Shown here in pieces: positions 34,560 to 43,451 of a stretch of DNA of 64,000 bases. How positions within the stretch are numbered: position 1 is the first letter of the stretch; the number at the start of each line of letters is the position of its first letter. A model generated the notes under the pieces. The model saw only the letters and a list, made by a program, of their open reading frames with translations, had not been told where the DNA came from and made no database searches. The stretch comes from Rhizobium etli_C (GTDB lineage Bacteria > Pseudomonadota > Alphaproteobacteria > Rhizobiales > Rhizobiaceae). The position numbers and the translations under genes were made by a program. The stretch lies in the NCBI RefSeq assembly GCF_014198605.1, contig NZ_JACIHU010000009.1. One strand, 5' to 3'.

Positions 34560-35783
34560 ATGCTGACCAAGTCGAGCACGGAGCTGGTCCGGCAGAGAAA
34601 CAGCGTGCTCGTGCTGTCCGTGTTGCGTCGCCACGGCGCGCTCGCCCATACCGAAATATCCGATTTCACCGGCCTGTCCTCAGCCACCATTTCGGCGATC
34701 ACGGCCGATCTGGAACGCGCCCAGATCATCGAAAAATCCGAGCAGCAGGCGGCAAGCGGCCGTGGCCGGCCGCGCGTGCTGCTTCGGCAGCGGCGTGATT
34801 GCGGCTATCTCATCGTCGTCATCATCTCCTCGGATGCGGTGCAATATTCGCTGGTGGATTATTCCGGCAAGCTGATCGACCGCTTCAGCGAGGAGCGCTC
34901 GCATGATCCCTCAGGGGCCGGCCGCTTCGTGGATGGCGTGCGCGCCGGCCTTTCACGCATTCTCGATCGCTCCCGCATTTCCCAGGAAAAAGTCCTGCTG
35001 ATCTCGATCAGCAGCAAGGGGCTGGTCGACTCCACCGAGCCGGTCCTCGTCTGGTCGCCGATCTTCGGCAGCGACCAAATCGATTTCGAATCGGCGCTGC
35101 GGCCGGATTGGCAGGCCAAGGTCATCCTCGACAATGAGACGCTGCTGGTCGCCGCCGCACTCGGCGCGCGCGAGGAGATCGTCAAGGGCGCCGATTTCCG
35201 CTCGCTCGCCGCTCTTTCCCTCGGCCACAGCATCGGCCTCGGCATCGTCCGGCGGGGAGGGCAGACCGGGCAGGAGGTCTCGGCGCCGAATTTCGGCCAC
35301 ATGCTGCATATGGCGGGTGGCGGCCTCTGTCGCTGCGGCACGCGCGGCTGCATCGAAGCCTATGCCGGCTTCTACGCCATCCTGCGCAGCGCCTTCGAGG
35401 TGCCGCTCGATACGATCCCCGCCAAATTCGTCCCCGTCGCCGAACTCGACAAGATCGCCGCCAAGGCCCGCCAGGGCCACCGCACCTCCGCCTTCGCATT
35501 CCGCCAGGCGGGGCTTGCCCTCGGCAACGGCCTGTCGCGGATGCTCAGCCTTACCGAACGCATGCCCATCGCCGTCACCGGCCCCGGCACCCGCTACTAC
35601 GACCTGCTGCGCCAGGGCATCGAAGAAGGCCTCGGCCAGTCGCACATCGTGCGCATGGAAGGCATGCCGGAAATCCGCGTGGTGGCAGACGAACCCATCC
35701 TCGTCTTCGAAGGCCATTTGAACCGGGCACTCTCGGTGATCGATCAGGACATTGTAGTCTCGGGCGTTCAGGGCGGGGAGTAG
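34560..35783 (+). CDS. ROK-family transcriptional regulator (XylR-like)
   Basis: The 407-aa protein has an N-terminal winged helix (QRNSVLVLSVLRRHGALAHTEISDFTGLSSATISAITADLE) and a sugar-kinase-like ROK domain. GHMLHMAGGGLCRCGTRGCIEAYAG is the ROK zinc-binding signature. Several residues of the sugar-kinase ATP site are not evident, as usual in regulators. It is divergent from the xylose-type importer and probably represses it until sugar is bound. ATG 34560 has AGGAGAGGG about 10 bases upstream. Confidence 0.87.
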   Translation: MLTKSSTELVRQRNSVLVLSVLRRHGALAHTEISDFTGLSSATISAITADLERAQIIEKSEQQAASGRGRPRVLLRQRRDCGYLIVVIISSDAVQYSLVDYSGKLIDRFSEERSHDPSGAGRFVDGVRAGLSRILDRSRISQEKVLLISISSKGLVDSTEPVLVWSPIFGSDQIDFESALRPDWQAKVILDNETLLVAAALGAREEIVKGADFRSLAALSLGHSIGLGIVRRGGQTGQEVSAPNFGHMLHMAGGGLCRCGTRGCIEAYAGFYAILRSAFEVPLDTIPAKFVPVAELDKIAAKARQGHRTSAFAFRQAGLALGNGLSRMLSLTERMPIAVTGPGTRYYDLLRQGIEEGLGQSHIVRMEGMPEIRVVADEPILVFEGHLNRALSVIDQDIVVSGVQGGE

Positions 35784-35817
35784 GAAGACGCCTCCAATGC
35801 CAAATCGGCTGCCTAAA

Positions 35818-35971
35818 CCCCTCCCCAACCCCTCCCCACAAGGGGGAGGGGCTAACCTGCCGCACCCGCCCTTTTGCAGCTCATCGTCTCGTCCGCAGTA
35901 AGCTTGGGGTTTGGTCGCAGGCGGTGCCACAAGTTAGTCCCTCCCCCTTGTGGGGAGGGGTTGGGGAGGGG
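35818..35971. repeat. long inverted repeat with ~39-base arms
   Basis: Arm 35818-35856 and arm 35933-35971 are reverse complements at 38 of 39 positions. Each arm itself contains a CCCCTCCCC...GGGGAGGGG-type palindrome. They flank a 76-base spacer between the convergent ROK and inositol dehydrogenase genes. Confidence 0.85.
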
Positions 35972-36003
35972 TCTTCAATACATTTTGCCATATAACGCAA
36001 AAC

Positions 36004-36023
36004 GGCCGGGCGTATGCCCGGCC
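36004..36023 (-). terminator. terminator of the inositol dehydrogenase gene
   Basis: GGCCGGGC and GCCCGGCC form an 8-bp stem with a 4-base loop. On the minus strand the hairpin is followed by GTTTTG, just after the idhA stop. Confidence 0.75.
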
Positions 36024-36057
36024 ATCTCATGCATGACTGGCGGTCGGGAGAGGGCCG

Positions 36058-37050
36058 TCAGCCAACCTTGATCAGCTTGCCTTCCTTGACCGACTGCACC
36101 GCCGCATCGGCGAGCGCCAGTGCGGCCAGGCCGTCGGCGCCCGACGGCGAGATCTTCGTGCCCTTTTCGATCGCGGCGATGAAGGCGGCGATCTCGTTGG
36201 CGTAGGCTTCGGTGTAGCGGGTCATGAAGAAATCATGCAGCGGCGGGCGGGTGTAGCCGTCGCCGTTGGCGACCTCGATCGAGACCGGGCGCTGGTTTTC
36301 AGCCGCCGCCATGCCCTTGGCGCCATGCACTTCGATGCGCTGGTCGTAGCCATAGGTGGCGCGGCGGGAGTTGGAGATGACGGCCTGCTTGCCGGAGGCG
36401 GTCTGCAGGATCACCGAGACGCTGTCATAGTCGCCGGCTTCGCCGATTGCCTTGTCGACCAGCACGGCGGCAGTCGCCAGCACCGAGACCGGCTCTTCGC
36501 CGAGCAGGAAGCGGGCCATGTCGAAATCATGGATCGTCATGTCGCGGAAGATGCCGCCCGACCGCTTGATATAGTCGACCGGCGGAGCGCCGGGATCGCG
36601 CGAGGTAATCGTCACCATTTCGACATCGCCGATCTTGCCATCGTCGATGACCTTGCGAACCGCCATGAAATGCGGGTCGAAGCGGCGGTTGAAGCCGACC
36701 ATCAGCTTGGCGCCGGTCTCTTCCACCACCTTGATGCAGGCCTTGACGCGGGCGACATCGAGATCGATCGGCTTTTCGCAGAAAATCGCCTTGCCGGCGC
36801 GGGCGAAACGTTCGATCAGGTCGGCATGGGTGTCCGTCGGTGTGCAAATGACGACGGCGTCGATATCTTTAGCGGCCTCGATCGCCTCGATTGTGCGGAC
36901 CTCGCAGCCATAGGCCGAAGCGATGGCTTCGGCCGCCTGCGGAAAGACATCCGCCACCGCAACCAGCGTCGCATTGGCGTCGCCGCTGACGGCCTTGGCG
37001 TGAACCTTGCCGATGCGGCCGGCGCCGAGAAGACCGAATCTCACTGTCAT
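36058..37050 (-). CDS. idhA: inositol 2-dehydrogenase
   Basis: The 330-aa member of the GFO/IDH/MOCA family oxidises myo-inositol to scyllo-inosose with NAD. It has the N-terminal dinucleotide fold FGLLGAGRIGKVHAKAV, the EKPIDLDVARV catalytic lysine motif, and GGIFRDMTIHDFDMARFLLGEEP containing the Asp-xx-His pair. ATG 37050 is followed by a typical MTVRFG start. No other inositol (iol) gene is near; the neighbours are sugar transporters. An oxidoreductase for a related polyol is possible, but the match to rhizobial IdhA is strong. Confidence 0.85.
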   Translation of the reverse strand: MTVRFGLLGAGRIGKVHAKAVSGDANATLVAVADVFPQAAEAIASAYGCEVRTIEAIEAAKDIDAVVICTPTDTHADLIERFARAGKAIFCEKPIDLDVARVKACIKVVEETGAKLMVGFNRRFDPHFMAVRKVIDDGKIGDVEMVTITSRDPGAPPVDYIKRSGGIFRDMTIHDFDMARFLLGEEPVSVLATAAVLVDKAIGEAGDYDSVSVILQTASGKQAVISNSRRATYGYDQRIEVHGAKGMAAAENQRPVSIEVANGDGYTRPPLHDFFMTRYTEAYANEIAAFIAAIEKGTKISPSGADGLAALALADAAVQSVKEGKLIKVG

Positions 37051-37247
37051 TTTAACCTCCCTTGAATTCGGAACAAATAAACCGAATTACTGAAAAACTG
37101 GAATTTTCATTCCATCTTCTCTGCGTCGCGTCAAGCCCGCGGCTCTTTCACATTTGCAAGATTCGAACTAAAGACAAGCGCGGCACAGGCCGTGGGCCGT
37201 GCGACGCATGCCGGGGCATGCGTGACATATCCGACCGCGGGGCACAG

Positions 37248-37532
37248 ATGCAACTGATCGATCCGAACCATCCGGCATACCGGCGCCTCTGGGTGCGGAT
37301 TGCCATCGTTGCCGTCTGCTTCGGCTGGGCCACGGTCGAGATCATCGGCGGCGATCCCTTCTGGGCCGTCATCTCGGCCGGGGCGGGCGCCTATGCGTAT
37401 TATATGCTGTTCTGGAGCTTCAATCCGCAGCCCGAGGTCGCCGAGCCCGCAGCCGTGCCTGACGCTGACGACGACGAAGAGCCCGCGGCGCCAGCTGCGG
37501 ACAAGCCGTCGAAGGACCGGCAGGCGGAATAG
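37248..37532 (+). CDS. small inner-membrane protein, unknown
   Basis: The 94-aa protein has two membrane segments (VRIAIVAVCFGWATVEIIGG and FWAVISAGAGAYAYYMLFW). An acidic Pro/Ala tail follows (EPAAVPDADDDEEPAAPA). ATG at 37248 follows GGGGCACAG; an in-frame ATG at 37218 is an alternative. Its stop abuts the stop of the convergent J-like gene. No function is known. Confidence 0.65.
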   Translation: MQLIDPNHPAYRRLWVRIAIVAVCFGWATVEIIGGDPFWAVISAGAGAYAYYMLFWSFNPQPEVAEPAAVPDADDDEEPAAPAADKPSKDRQAE

Positions 37533-38003
37533 TCAGCGCAATCTCCTGAGCGCCTCGTCGATCAGGAGATTGGCCAGCATCATCCGCTTCGTCGCATTGT
37601 CGCGGAAGGGCAGGGCGATGCCGTCGGGATGATTGGCGCGTGCGAAGGCGCGGCGCTTCTCGCCGAGCGTCAGCGGCGTATCGGTCGCCGAGATCGCCAG
37701 TTCGGCGGCAACCTCTTGCGGGGCCGTGCGGGTGAGGTGATCCGGCATCACAGGCTCGGGTGGAAGCAGAGGCCCCGGTTGTTCCGCGAGCCCGGCTGCG
37801 GCTTCGTGTTCCAGATTGTCGAAATAGGCTTCGCCGATCCGCTGCGAGGCGACCGAGACACCCTCCATGACATCGAAGGCGAAGCCGGAGCCGAGGCCCG
37901 CAACACGGTGGGCGGCCGACGCTTCGGCGTCGTCTTCCGCCGACTCGTCCTGCGCCTTCAGCCGCTCGAGCACTGATTGAAATACCGACTGTCCGAACAG
38001 CAT
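37533..38003 (-). CDS. conserved protein with a C-terminal J-domain-like segment
   Basis: The 156-aa protein starts at ATG 38003, where AAAGGAAGCGGG gives a strong ribosome site; an ATG at 38024 is weaker. The C terminus reads LTLGEKRRAFARANHPDGIALPFRDNATKRMMLANLLIDEALRRL. The HPD tripeptide between two helices is the DnaK-stimulating motif of J domains, although the domain is short. The N-terminal 90 residues are acidic and variable. It may be a specialised DnaK cochaperone, or a relic that has lost that role. Confidence 0.62.
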   Translation of the reverse strand: MLFGQSVFQSVLERLKAQDESAEDDAEASAAHRVAGLGSGFAFDVMEGVSVASQRIGEAYFDNLEHEAAAGLAEQPGPLLPPEPVMPDHLTRTAPQEVAAELAISATDTPLTLGEKRRAFARANHPDGIALPFRDNATKRMMLANLLIDEALRRLR

Positions 38004-38154
38004 CCCGCTTCCTTTGAAGAGCATTCCGGCGTCTGCGACCGGCCGACGTGCTCTATTTTTTCACGCAATTTCCGGACGCAAAAAACCGCTGCGCATTTGC
38101 CGAAATTGCTCCGGCGCACATTAAGACCGGCCAAGGTGGCGCCGGGCTTGCGGC

Positions 38155-39159
38155 CTATCCCGCCTGCTTCAGGCTTTCCTCGAGGATTATATCGTAGAGC
38201 AGTCGTGCGCTCGGTGGCAGCGCCCGTTCGCTTGCCGCGATCAGGCTGTAGGGCTTGACGTTGATGTCGAAATCGATCGGCAGCACGCGCACGTCGGAGG
38301 CCTTGGCGCCTTGGCTGGCGAGGAAATGGGCGACGTCGACGGCGACGGGGGCGATCGCATCGGTTTCGCAGACGATGGCGCAGGTCAGCAGCAGCGAGGA
38401 GGTGTTGACGATATTTTCCGGTAGCGCCACGCCGCGCGCCAGGAAAATGTCCTCGATCGTCCGGCGTAAGAGCGTGCCCGGCGGCTGAAACACCCAGTCG
38501 TAATCCCTGACATCGGCAAGGCTGCTCACCTTCTGCTTTAAAAGCGGATGGCTCTTGCGCACGATCAGGCAGGCGCGTTCGATGCCGATCTCCTTGACCT
38601 CGAACAGGCGCGGATTGAGATCGTCGGGAATGCGGCCGATGATGAAGTCGTGGCGGGCGGCGAGCAGCTCGCGGGCGAGCACGTTGCTGGTCTCCACCTG
38701 GATGTTGATCTCGATGCCGGGATAGGCCTTGCGCACCCTGTTGATCGCCGGCACGACAAGGCTCATGGCCGGCGCCGTCACCGCGCCGATGAACACCGAA
38801 CCGCCCTTGCCGCTCTTCAATTCGCCGATCTCGCGGCTCGCTTCGCGCAGTTCCAGAAGGATCTTCCGGGCGCGTTTCGCAAGGGCGGCGCCGAAGGTCG
38901 TCAGCACGACGCCGCGGGCCACGCGCTCATAGAGCTGTGTCTTGGTGATCGCCTCCATTTCCGACAACATGCGCGATGCGGCGGGCTGCGAAATGTTGAG
39001 GACTTCCGCAGCTGCGGAAATCTGTCCGCTATCTTCGATTGCGACGATCATGCGCAGGTGATTCAGCTTAAGTCCTGCACGTAAAAGGCTGTCATCGCCG
39101 AAACTGTCGCTGTGGATATCGACGTGATCCATCGAAATGAGCTCTGAAACAATCGTCAT
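38155..39159 (-). CDS. gbpR: LysR-family regulator GbpR of the chvE locus
   Basis: The 334-aa regulator has the winged helix LNHLRMIVAIEDSGQISAAAEVLNISQPAASRMLSEMEA and a LysR effector domain. It is divergent from chvE, as gbpR is in Agrobacterium, where it controls chvE in response to sugars such as arabinose, galactose and fucose. ATG 39159 has GGAGG 8 bases upstream, so MTIVSELISMDHV is preferred over the internal ATG at 39132. The gene's name relies on both sequence type and synteny. Confidence 0.85.
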   Translation of the reverse strand: MTIVSELISMDHVDIHSDSFGDDSLLRAGLKLNHLRMIVAIEDSGQISAAAEVLNISQPAASRMLSEMEAITKTQLYERVARGVVLTTFGAALAKRARKILLELREASREIGELKSGKGGSVFIGAVTAPAMSLVVPAINRVRKAYPGIEINIQVETSNVLARELLAARHDFIIGRIPDDLNPRLFEVKEIGIERACLIVRKSHPLLKQKVSSLADVRDYDWVFQPPGTLLRRTIEDIFLARGVALPENIVNTSSLLLTCAIVCETDAIAPVAVDVAHFLASQGAKASDVRVLPIDFDINVKPYSLIAASERALPPSARLLYDIILEESLKQAG

Positions 39160-39430
39160 GGTTGCAGCCTCCTCGCTGCGCTCCATCAAAAGTAATACTT
39201 TTTAACGATATACCAAAATTGTTATGCACGTTACCACTTATTCTATTTGACAGTTATAGGAATCCATACCAGTTTGCCGCCGTGTGCTGGTTGGCACTCA
39301 ACACGTGTGAGATCGTGGAGGAGACCTACTTCGTTTCTCACCATCTGAAGTAACTATCCAATACGGAACCTGCCACAGTTTCGGGGCGGGCGATTTTTCG
39401 TCCGCTGCTCTATTAACAAGGGAGAGAGAA
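39160..39430. promoter_or_regulatory. gbpR-chvE divergent promoter region
   Basis: The 271 bases between divergent starts must hold both promoters and the GbpR site. The part 39190-39265 is AT-rich, with the promoter-like TTGACAGTTATAG (39248-39260). The chvE ribosome site is AAGGGAGAGAGAA. The exact operator was not identified. Confidence 0.5.
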
Positions 39431-40495
39431 ATGAAATCCATTATCTCATTGATGGCTGCGGCTGCCTTCGGCGTCGCTTCGTTCGTTATGCCTGCTATGG
39501 CGCAGGACAAGGGGCTCGTCGGCATCGCGATGCCGACGAAGTCCTCCGCTCGCTGGATCGACGACGGCAACAACATCGTCAAGCAGCTCGAGGCCGCCGG
39601 CTACAAGACCGACCTGCAGTATGCTGACGACGATATTCCGAACCAGCTGTCGCAGATCGAAAACATGGTCACCAAGGGTGCCAAGGTTCTCGTCATCGCT
39701 TCGATCGACGGTACGACGCTTTCCGACGTTCTCCAGAAGGCTCACGACGCCGGCATCAAGGTCATCGCTTATGACCGCCTGATCCGCGACTCGGCCAACG
39801 TCGACTACTACGCCACCTTCGACAACTTCCAGGTCGGCGTTCTCCAGGCGACCTCCATCGTTGACGCCCTCGGCCTCAAGGATGGCAAGGGCCCGTTCAA
39901 CATCGAACTCTTCGGCGGTTCGCCGGACGACAACAACGCCTTCTTCTTCTATGATGGCGCGATGTCCGTTCTCCAGCCATACATCGACTCCGGCAAGCTC
40001 GTCGTGAAGTCCGGCCAGACCGGCATGGACAAGGTCGGCACCCTGCGTTGGGATGCGGCAACCGCCCAGGCCCGCATGGACAACCTGCTCTCGGCCAACT
40101 ACACCGACGCCAAAGTCGATGCCGTCCTGTCTCCCTATGACGGCCTCTCGATCGGCATCATCTCCTCGCTGAAGGGCGTCGGCTACGGTTCCGCTGACCA
40201 GCCGCTCCCGATCGTTTCCGGTCAGGACGCTGAAATCCCGTCGGTCAAGTCGATCATCGCTGGCGAACAGCACTCGACGGTCTTCAAGGACACCCGCGAA
40301 CTCGCCAAGGTCACTGTTGCCATGGTCGATGCCGTCATGTCCGGCAAGGAGCCCGAGGTCAACGACACGAAGACCTACGACAACGGCGTCAAGATCGTTC
40401 CGTCCTATCTGCTCAAGCCGGTTTCGGTCGACAAGACCAACTACAAGCAGATCCTGGTCGACGGCGGTTACTACACCGAAGACAAGCTGAAGTAA
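39431..40495 (+). CDS. chvE: multiple-sugar periplasmic binding protein ChvE
   Basis: The 354-aa protein has a signal peptide (SIISLMAAAAFGVASFVMPAMA) and then KGLVGIAMPTKSSARWIDDGNNIVKQLE, QYADDDIPNQLSQIENMVTKGAK and YDRLIRDSANVDYYATFDN, matching ChvE of Agrobacterium. ChvE binds arabinose, galactose, glucose and related sugars for the GguAB importer. In Agrobacterium it also signals sugars to the VirA kinase. Codon use is strongly biased to C-ending codons, as for a highly expressed gene. It is followed by a hairpin and gguA. Confidence 0.94.
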   Translation: MKSIISLMAAAAFGVASFVMPAMAQDKGLVGIAMPTKSSARWIDDGNNIVKQLEAAGYKTDLQYADDDIPNQLSQIENMVTKGAKVLVIASIDGTTLSDVLQKAHDAGIKVIAYDRLIRDSANVDYYATFDNFQVGVLQATSIVDALGLKDGKGPFNIELFGGSPDDNNAFFFYDGAMSVLQPYIDSGKLVVKSGQTGMDKVGTLRWDAATAQARMDNLLSANYTDAKVDAVLSPYDGLSIGIISSLKGVGYGSADQPLPIVSGQDAEIPSVKSIIAGEQHSTVFKDTRELAKVTVAMVDAVMSGKEPEVNDTKTYDNGVKIVPSYLLKPVSVDKTNYKQILVDGGYYTEDKLK

Positions 40496-40504
40496 GTTAA
40501 ACAC

Positions 40505-40541
40505 GAGGCCGGAGCCCGCGTGCTTGCGGGTTCCGGCCTTC
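40505..40541 (+). terminator. attenuator hairpin between chvE and gguA
   Basis: GAGGCCGGAGCCCGC and GCGGGTTCCGGCCTTC fold into a long imperfect stem, followed by CGATTTTA. The short T run suggests partial termination. It would allow more ChvE than transporter to be made. Confidence 0.75.
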
Positions 40542-40593
40542 GATTTTATGATCGCCCCAGCTGTTTCAAGCTGCCGGCGCTGGAACTTTGACT

Positions 40594-42132
40594 ATGGACA
40601 ACACCATCCTCGAAATGCGGAGCATCACCAAGACGTTCCCGGGCGTCAAGGCGCTGGAGAACGTGAACCTCAAGGTTCGCCAGGGTGAGATCCACGCATT
40701 GGTGGGCGAAAACGGGGCCGGCAAATCGACCCTGATGAAAGTGCTATCGGGCGTCTATCCGACAGGAAGCTATGAAGGCGACATCGTCTATGAAGGCGAG
40801 ACGCGTCACTTCAAGGTCCTGAAGGATTCCGAAGAAATCGGCATCGTCATCATTCACCAGGAACTGGCGCTCGTGCCGTTGCTGTCGATCGGCGAAAACA
40901 TCTTCCTCGGCAACGAGAACGCCAAGAAAGGCGTGATCAGCTGGGAAGAGACCTATAACCGAACGAAGCAGCTGCTCCAGAAGGTCGGCCTGCGCGAATC
41001 CCCGAATACGCTGGTGACCGATATCGGCGTCGGCAAGCAGCAGCTCGTCGAAATCGCCAAGGCGCTGTCGAAGAGCGTGAAGCTGCTCATCCTCGACGAG
41101 CCCACAGCCTCGCTCAACGAGAAGGACTCCGATGCGCTGCTCAATCTGCTGATCGAGTTCCGCAATCAGGGCATCACCTCGATCATCATTTCCCACAAGC
41201 TGAACGAAATCCGCAAGGTCGCCGACCAGATCACGGTCCTGCGCGACGGCATGACCGTCAAGACGCTCGACTGTCACGCCGACGAGATCAGCGAAGACAT
41301 CATCATCAAGAACATGGTGGGCCGCGACCTTGCCGACCGTTATCCGCCGCGCTCAGTACCGATCGGCGAGACGATCTTCGAAGTGAAGAACTGGAACGCC
41401 TATCACCAGCATCACCGCGACCGCCAGGTGCTGCACAACATCAACGTCAATGTCCGCAAGGGCGAGGTCGTCGGCATCGCCGGCCTGATGGGCGCGGGCC
41501 GCACCGAATTCGCCATGAGCGTGTTCGGCAAGTCCTACGGGCACAAGATCAGCGGCGAGGTCTTCGTCGAGGGAAAGGCCGTCGATGTCAGCACCGTGCG
41601 CAAGGCGATCGATGCGGGTCTTGCCTATGTCACCGAGGACCGCAAACAGCTCGGCCTCGTGCTCAACGACACGATCCTGCACAATACGACGCTCGCCAAT
41701 CTCGACGGGATTTCGAAGAACAGCGTCATCGACGACATCACGGAGATGAAGGTTGCGACCGATTACCGGTCGAAGCTGCGCATTCGCTCGCACGGCATCT
41801 TCCAGGAGACGGTCAATCTTTCCGGCGGCAACCAGCAAAAGGTCGTGCTGTCGAAGTGGCTGTTTTCCGATCCCGAGATTTTGATCCTCGACGAGCCCAC
41901 TCGCGGCATCGACGTTGGCGCAAAGTACGAGATTTATACTATCATCAACCAGCTTGCCGCCGATGGAAAGGGCGTTCTGATGATCTCATCGGAAATGCCC
42001 GAACTGCTTGGCACTTGTGACCGCATCTACGTGATGAACGAAGGACGCATCGTCGCCGAACTGCCGAAGGGAGAAGCAAGCCAGGAAACCATCATGCGCG
42101 CTATCATGCGCTCAGGGGAGAAGAGACAATGA
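40594..42132 (+). CDS. gguA: multiple-sugar ABC importer ATPase GguA
   Basis: The 512-aa protein has two ATPase halves. The first has GENGAGKST, LLILDEPTASL and IISHKL. The second has GLMGAGRTE, LSGGNQQKVVLSKWL and ILILDEPTRGIDVG. The second Walker A lacks the lysine, as in RbsA/AraG-type proteins. ATG 40594 is favoured over a TTG two codons upstream. The stop overlaps the gguB start (ATGA). It energises uptake of ChvE-bound sugars. Confidence 0.93.
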   Translation: MDNTILEMRSITKTFPGVKALENVNLKVRQGEIHALVGENGAGKSTLMKVLSGVYPTGSYEGDIVYEGETRHFKVLKDSEEIGIVIIHQELALVPLLSIGENIFLGNENAKKGVISWEETYNRTKQLLQKVGLRESPNTLVTDIGVGKQQLVEIAKALSKSVKLLILDEPTASLNEKDSDALLNLLIEFRNQGITSIIISHKLNEIRKVADQITVLRDGMTVKTLDCHADEISEDIIIKNMVGRDLADRYPPRSVPIGETIFEVKNWNAYHQHHRDRQVLHNINVNVRKGEVVGIAGLMGAGRTEFAMSVFGKSYGHKISGEVFVEGKAVDVSTVRKAIDAGLAYVTEDRKQLGLVLNDTILHNTTLANLDGISKNSVIDDITEMKVATDYRSKLRIRSHGIFQETVNLSGGNQQKVVLSKWLFSDPEILILDEPTRGIDVGAKYEIYTIINQLAADGKGVLMISSEMPELLGTCDRIYVMNEGRIVAELPKGEASQETIMRAIMRSGEKRQ

Positions 42133-43334
42133 CTCCGGTCAACCCGACAACCGAGGAAAGCAACGTCGTTTCAGTTGCCGATTACATCCGCGGCAACATT
42201 CGTGAATACGGCATGCTCATCGCGCTCGTCGCGATCATGGTATTCTTCCAGTTCTACACCGGCGGTATTCTCTTCAAGCCGGTCAACCTGACGAACCTCG
42301 TCCTGCAGAATTCGTTCATCGTCATCATGGCGCTCGGCATGCTGCTCGTCATCGTGGCTGGGCATATCGACCTGTCGGTCGGTTCGATCGTCGCCTTCGT
42401 CGGCGCGCTCGCGGCAATCTTCACCGTGACATGGGGCATGAATTTCTGGGTCGCCGGCCTGATTTGTCTGATCGTCGGCGGCATTATCGGCGCTGCGCAG
42501 GGCTATTTCATCGCCTATCACCGCATCCCGTCCTTCATCGTGACGCTCGCCGGCATGCTCGTCTTCCGCGGCCTGACGCTGACGGTGCTGGCCGGCAAGA
42601 ACATCGGCCCGTTCCCGAAGGAATTCCAGGTCATCAGCACCGGCTTCCTGCCGGGCGACATGATCGACATCTTCGGCACGCCCGTCCAGTCGACCTCGCT
42701 GATCCTGACCGTCATCCTGCCGGTCATCCTCTTCTACCTCGCCTGGCGCCGCCGCAAGGTGAACGAAAGCCATGGCATCGATGTCGAGCCGCTGGGCTTC
42801 TTCATTGGCCAGAACCTGGTCGTTGCGGGCGCCATTTGGTGGCTCGGCTATCAATTGTCCAGCTATCGGGGCCTGCCGAACGTTCTCGTCGTCATGCTGG
42901 TGCTGATCGCGATCTACGCTTTCGTCACCAAGCGCACGACGATCGGCCGGCGCATCTACGCCATGGGCGGCAATGAAAAGGCGACCAAGCTTTCGGGCAT
43001 CAACACGCAGCGCCTCAGCTTCTACACCTTCGTCAACATGGGCGTGCTTGCGGGCCTTGCCGGCATGATCGTCGCGCTTCGCCTGAATTCGGCAACGCCG
43101 AAGGCCGGCGTCGGCTTCGAGCTTGACGTGATCGCGGCCTGCTTCATCGGCGGCGCCTCGGCTTCCGGCGGCGTCGGCAAGATCACCGGCGCAGTCATCG
43201 GTGCATTCATCATGGGCGTCATGAACAACGGCATGTCGATCGTCGGCCTCGGCATCGACTTCCAGCAGATGGTCAAGGGTGCGGTGCTTCTCGCCGCCGT
43301 GTTCTTCGACGTCTACAACAAGAACAAGGGCTGA
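42129..43334 (+). CDS. gguB: multiple-sugar ABC importer permease GguB
   Basis: The 401-aa permease has IVIMALGMLLVIVAGHIDLSVGSIVAF and GRRIYAMGGNEKATKLSGINT, with about ten membrane helices. The length exceeds RbsC-type permeases, as in XylH/GguB. The ATG overlaps the gguA stop by 4 bases, so translation is coupled. It forms the channel with GguA. Confidence 0.93.
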   Translation: MTPVNPTTEESNVVSVADYIRGNIREYGMLIALVAIMVFFQFYTGGILFKPVNLTNLVLQNSFIVIMALGMLLVIVAGHIDLSVGSIVAFVGALAAIFTVTWGMNFWVAGLICLIVGGIIGAAQGYFIAYHRIPSFIVTLAGMLVFRGLTLTVLAGKNIGPFPKEFQVISTGFLPGDMIDIFGTPVQSTSLILTVILPVILFYLAWRRRKVNESHGIDVEPLGFFIGQNLVVAGAIWWLGYQLSSYRGLPNVLVVMLVLIAIYAFVTKRTTIGRRIYAMGGNEKATKLSGINTQRLSFYTFVNMGVLAGLAGMIVALRLNSATPKAGVGFELDVIAACFIGGASASGGVGKITGAVIGAFIMGVMNNGMSIVGLGIDFQQMVKGAVLLAAVFFDVYNKNKG

Positions 43335-43451
43335 GCGCCGACAGGCGCCAGCCCCGGCATTCGCAGTCGTATGAAAGATGGATTCCGGCTCCTGATGGGG
43401 CCGGACAGGCGGAGCTTTTCTGTCTTCGCGGAAACGAGAAGGATCAAAGTC

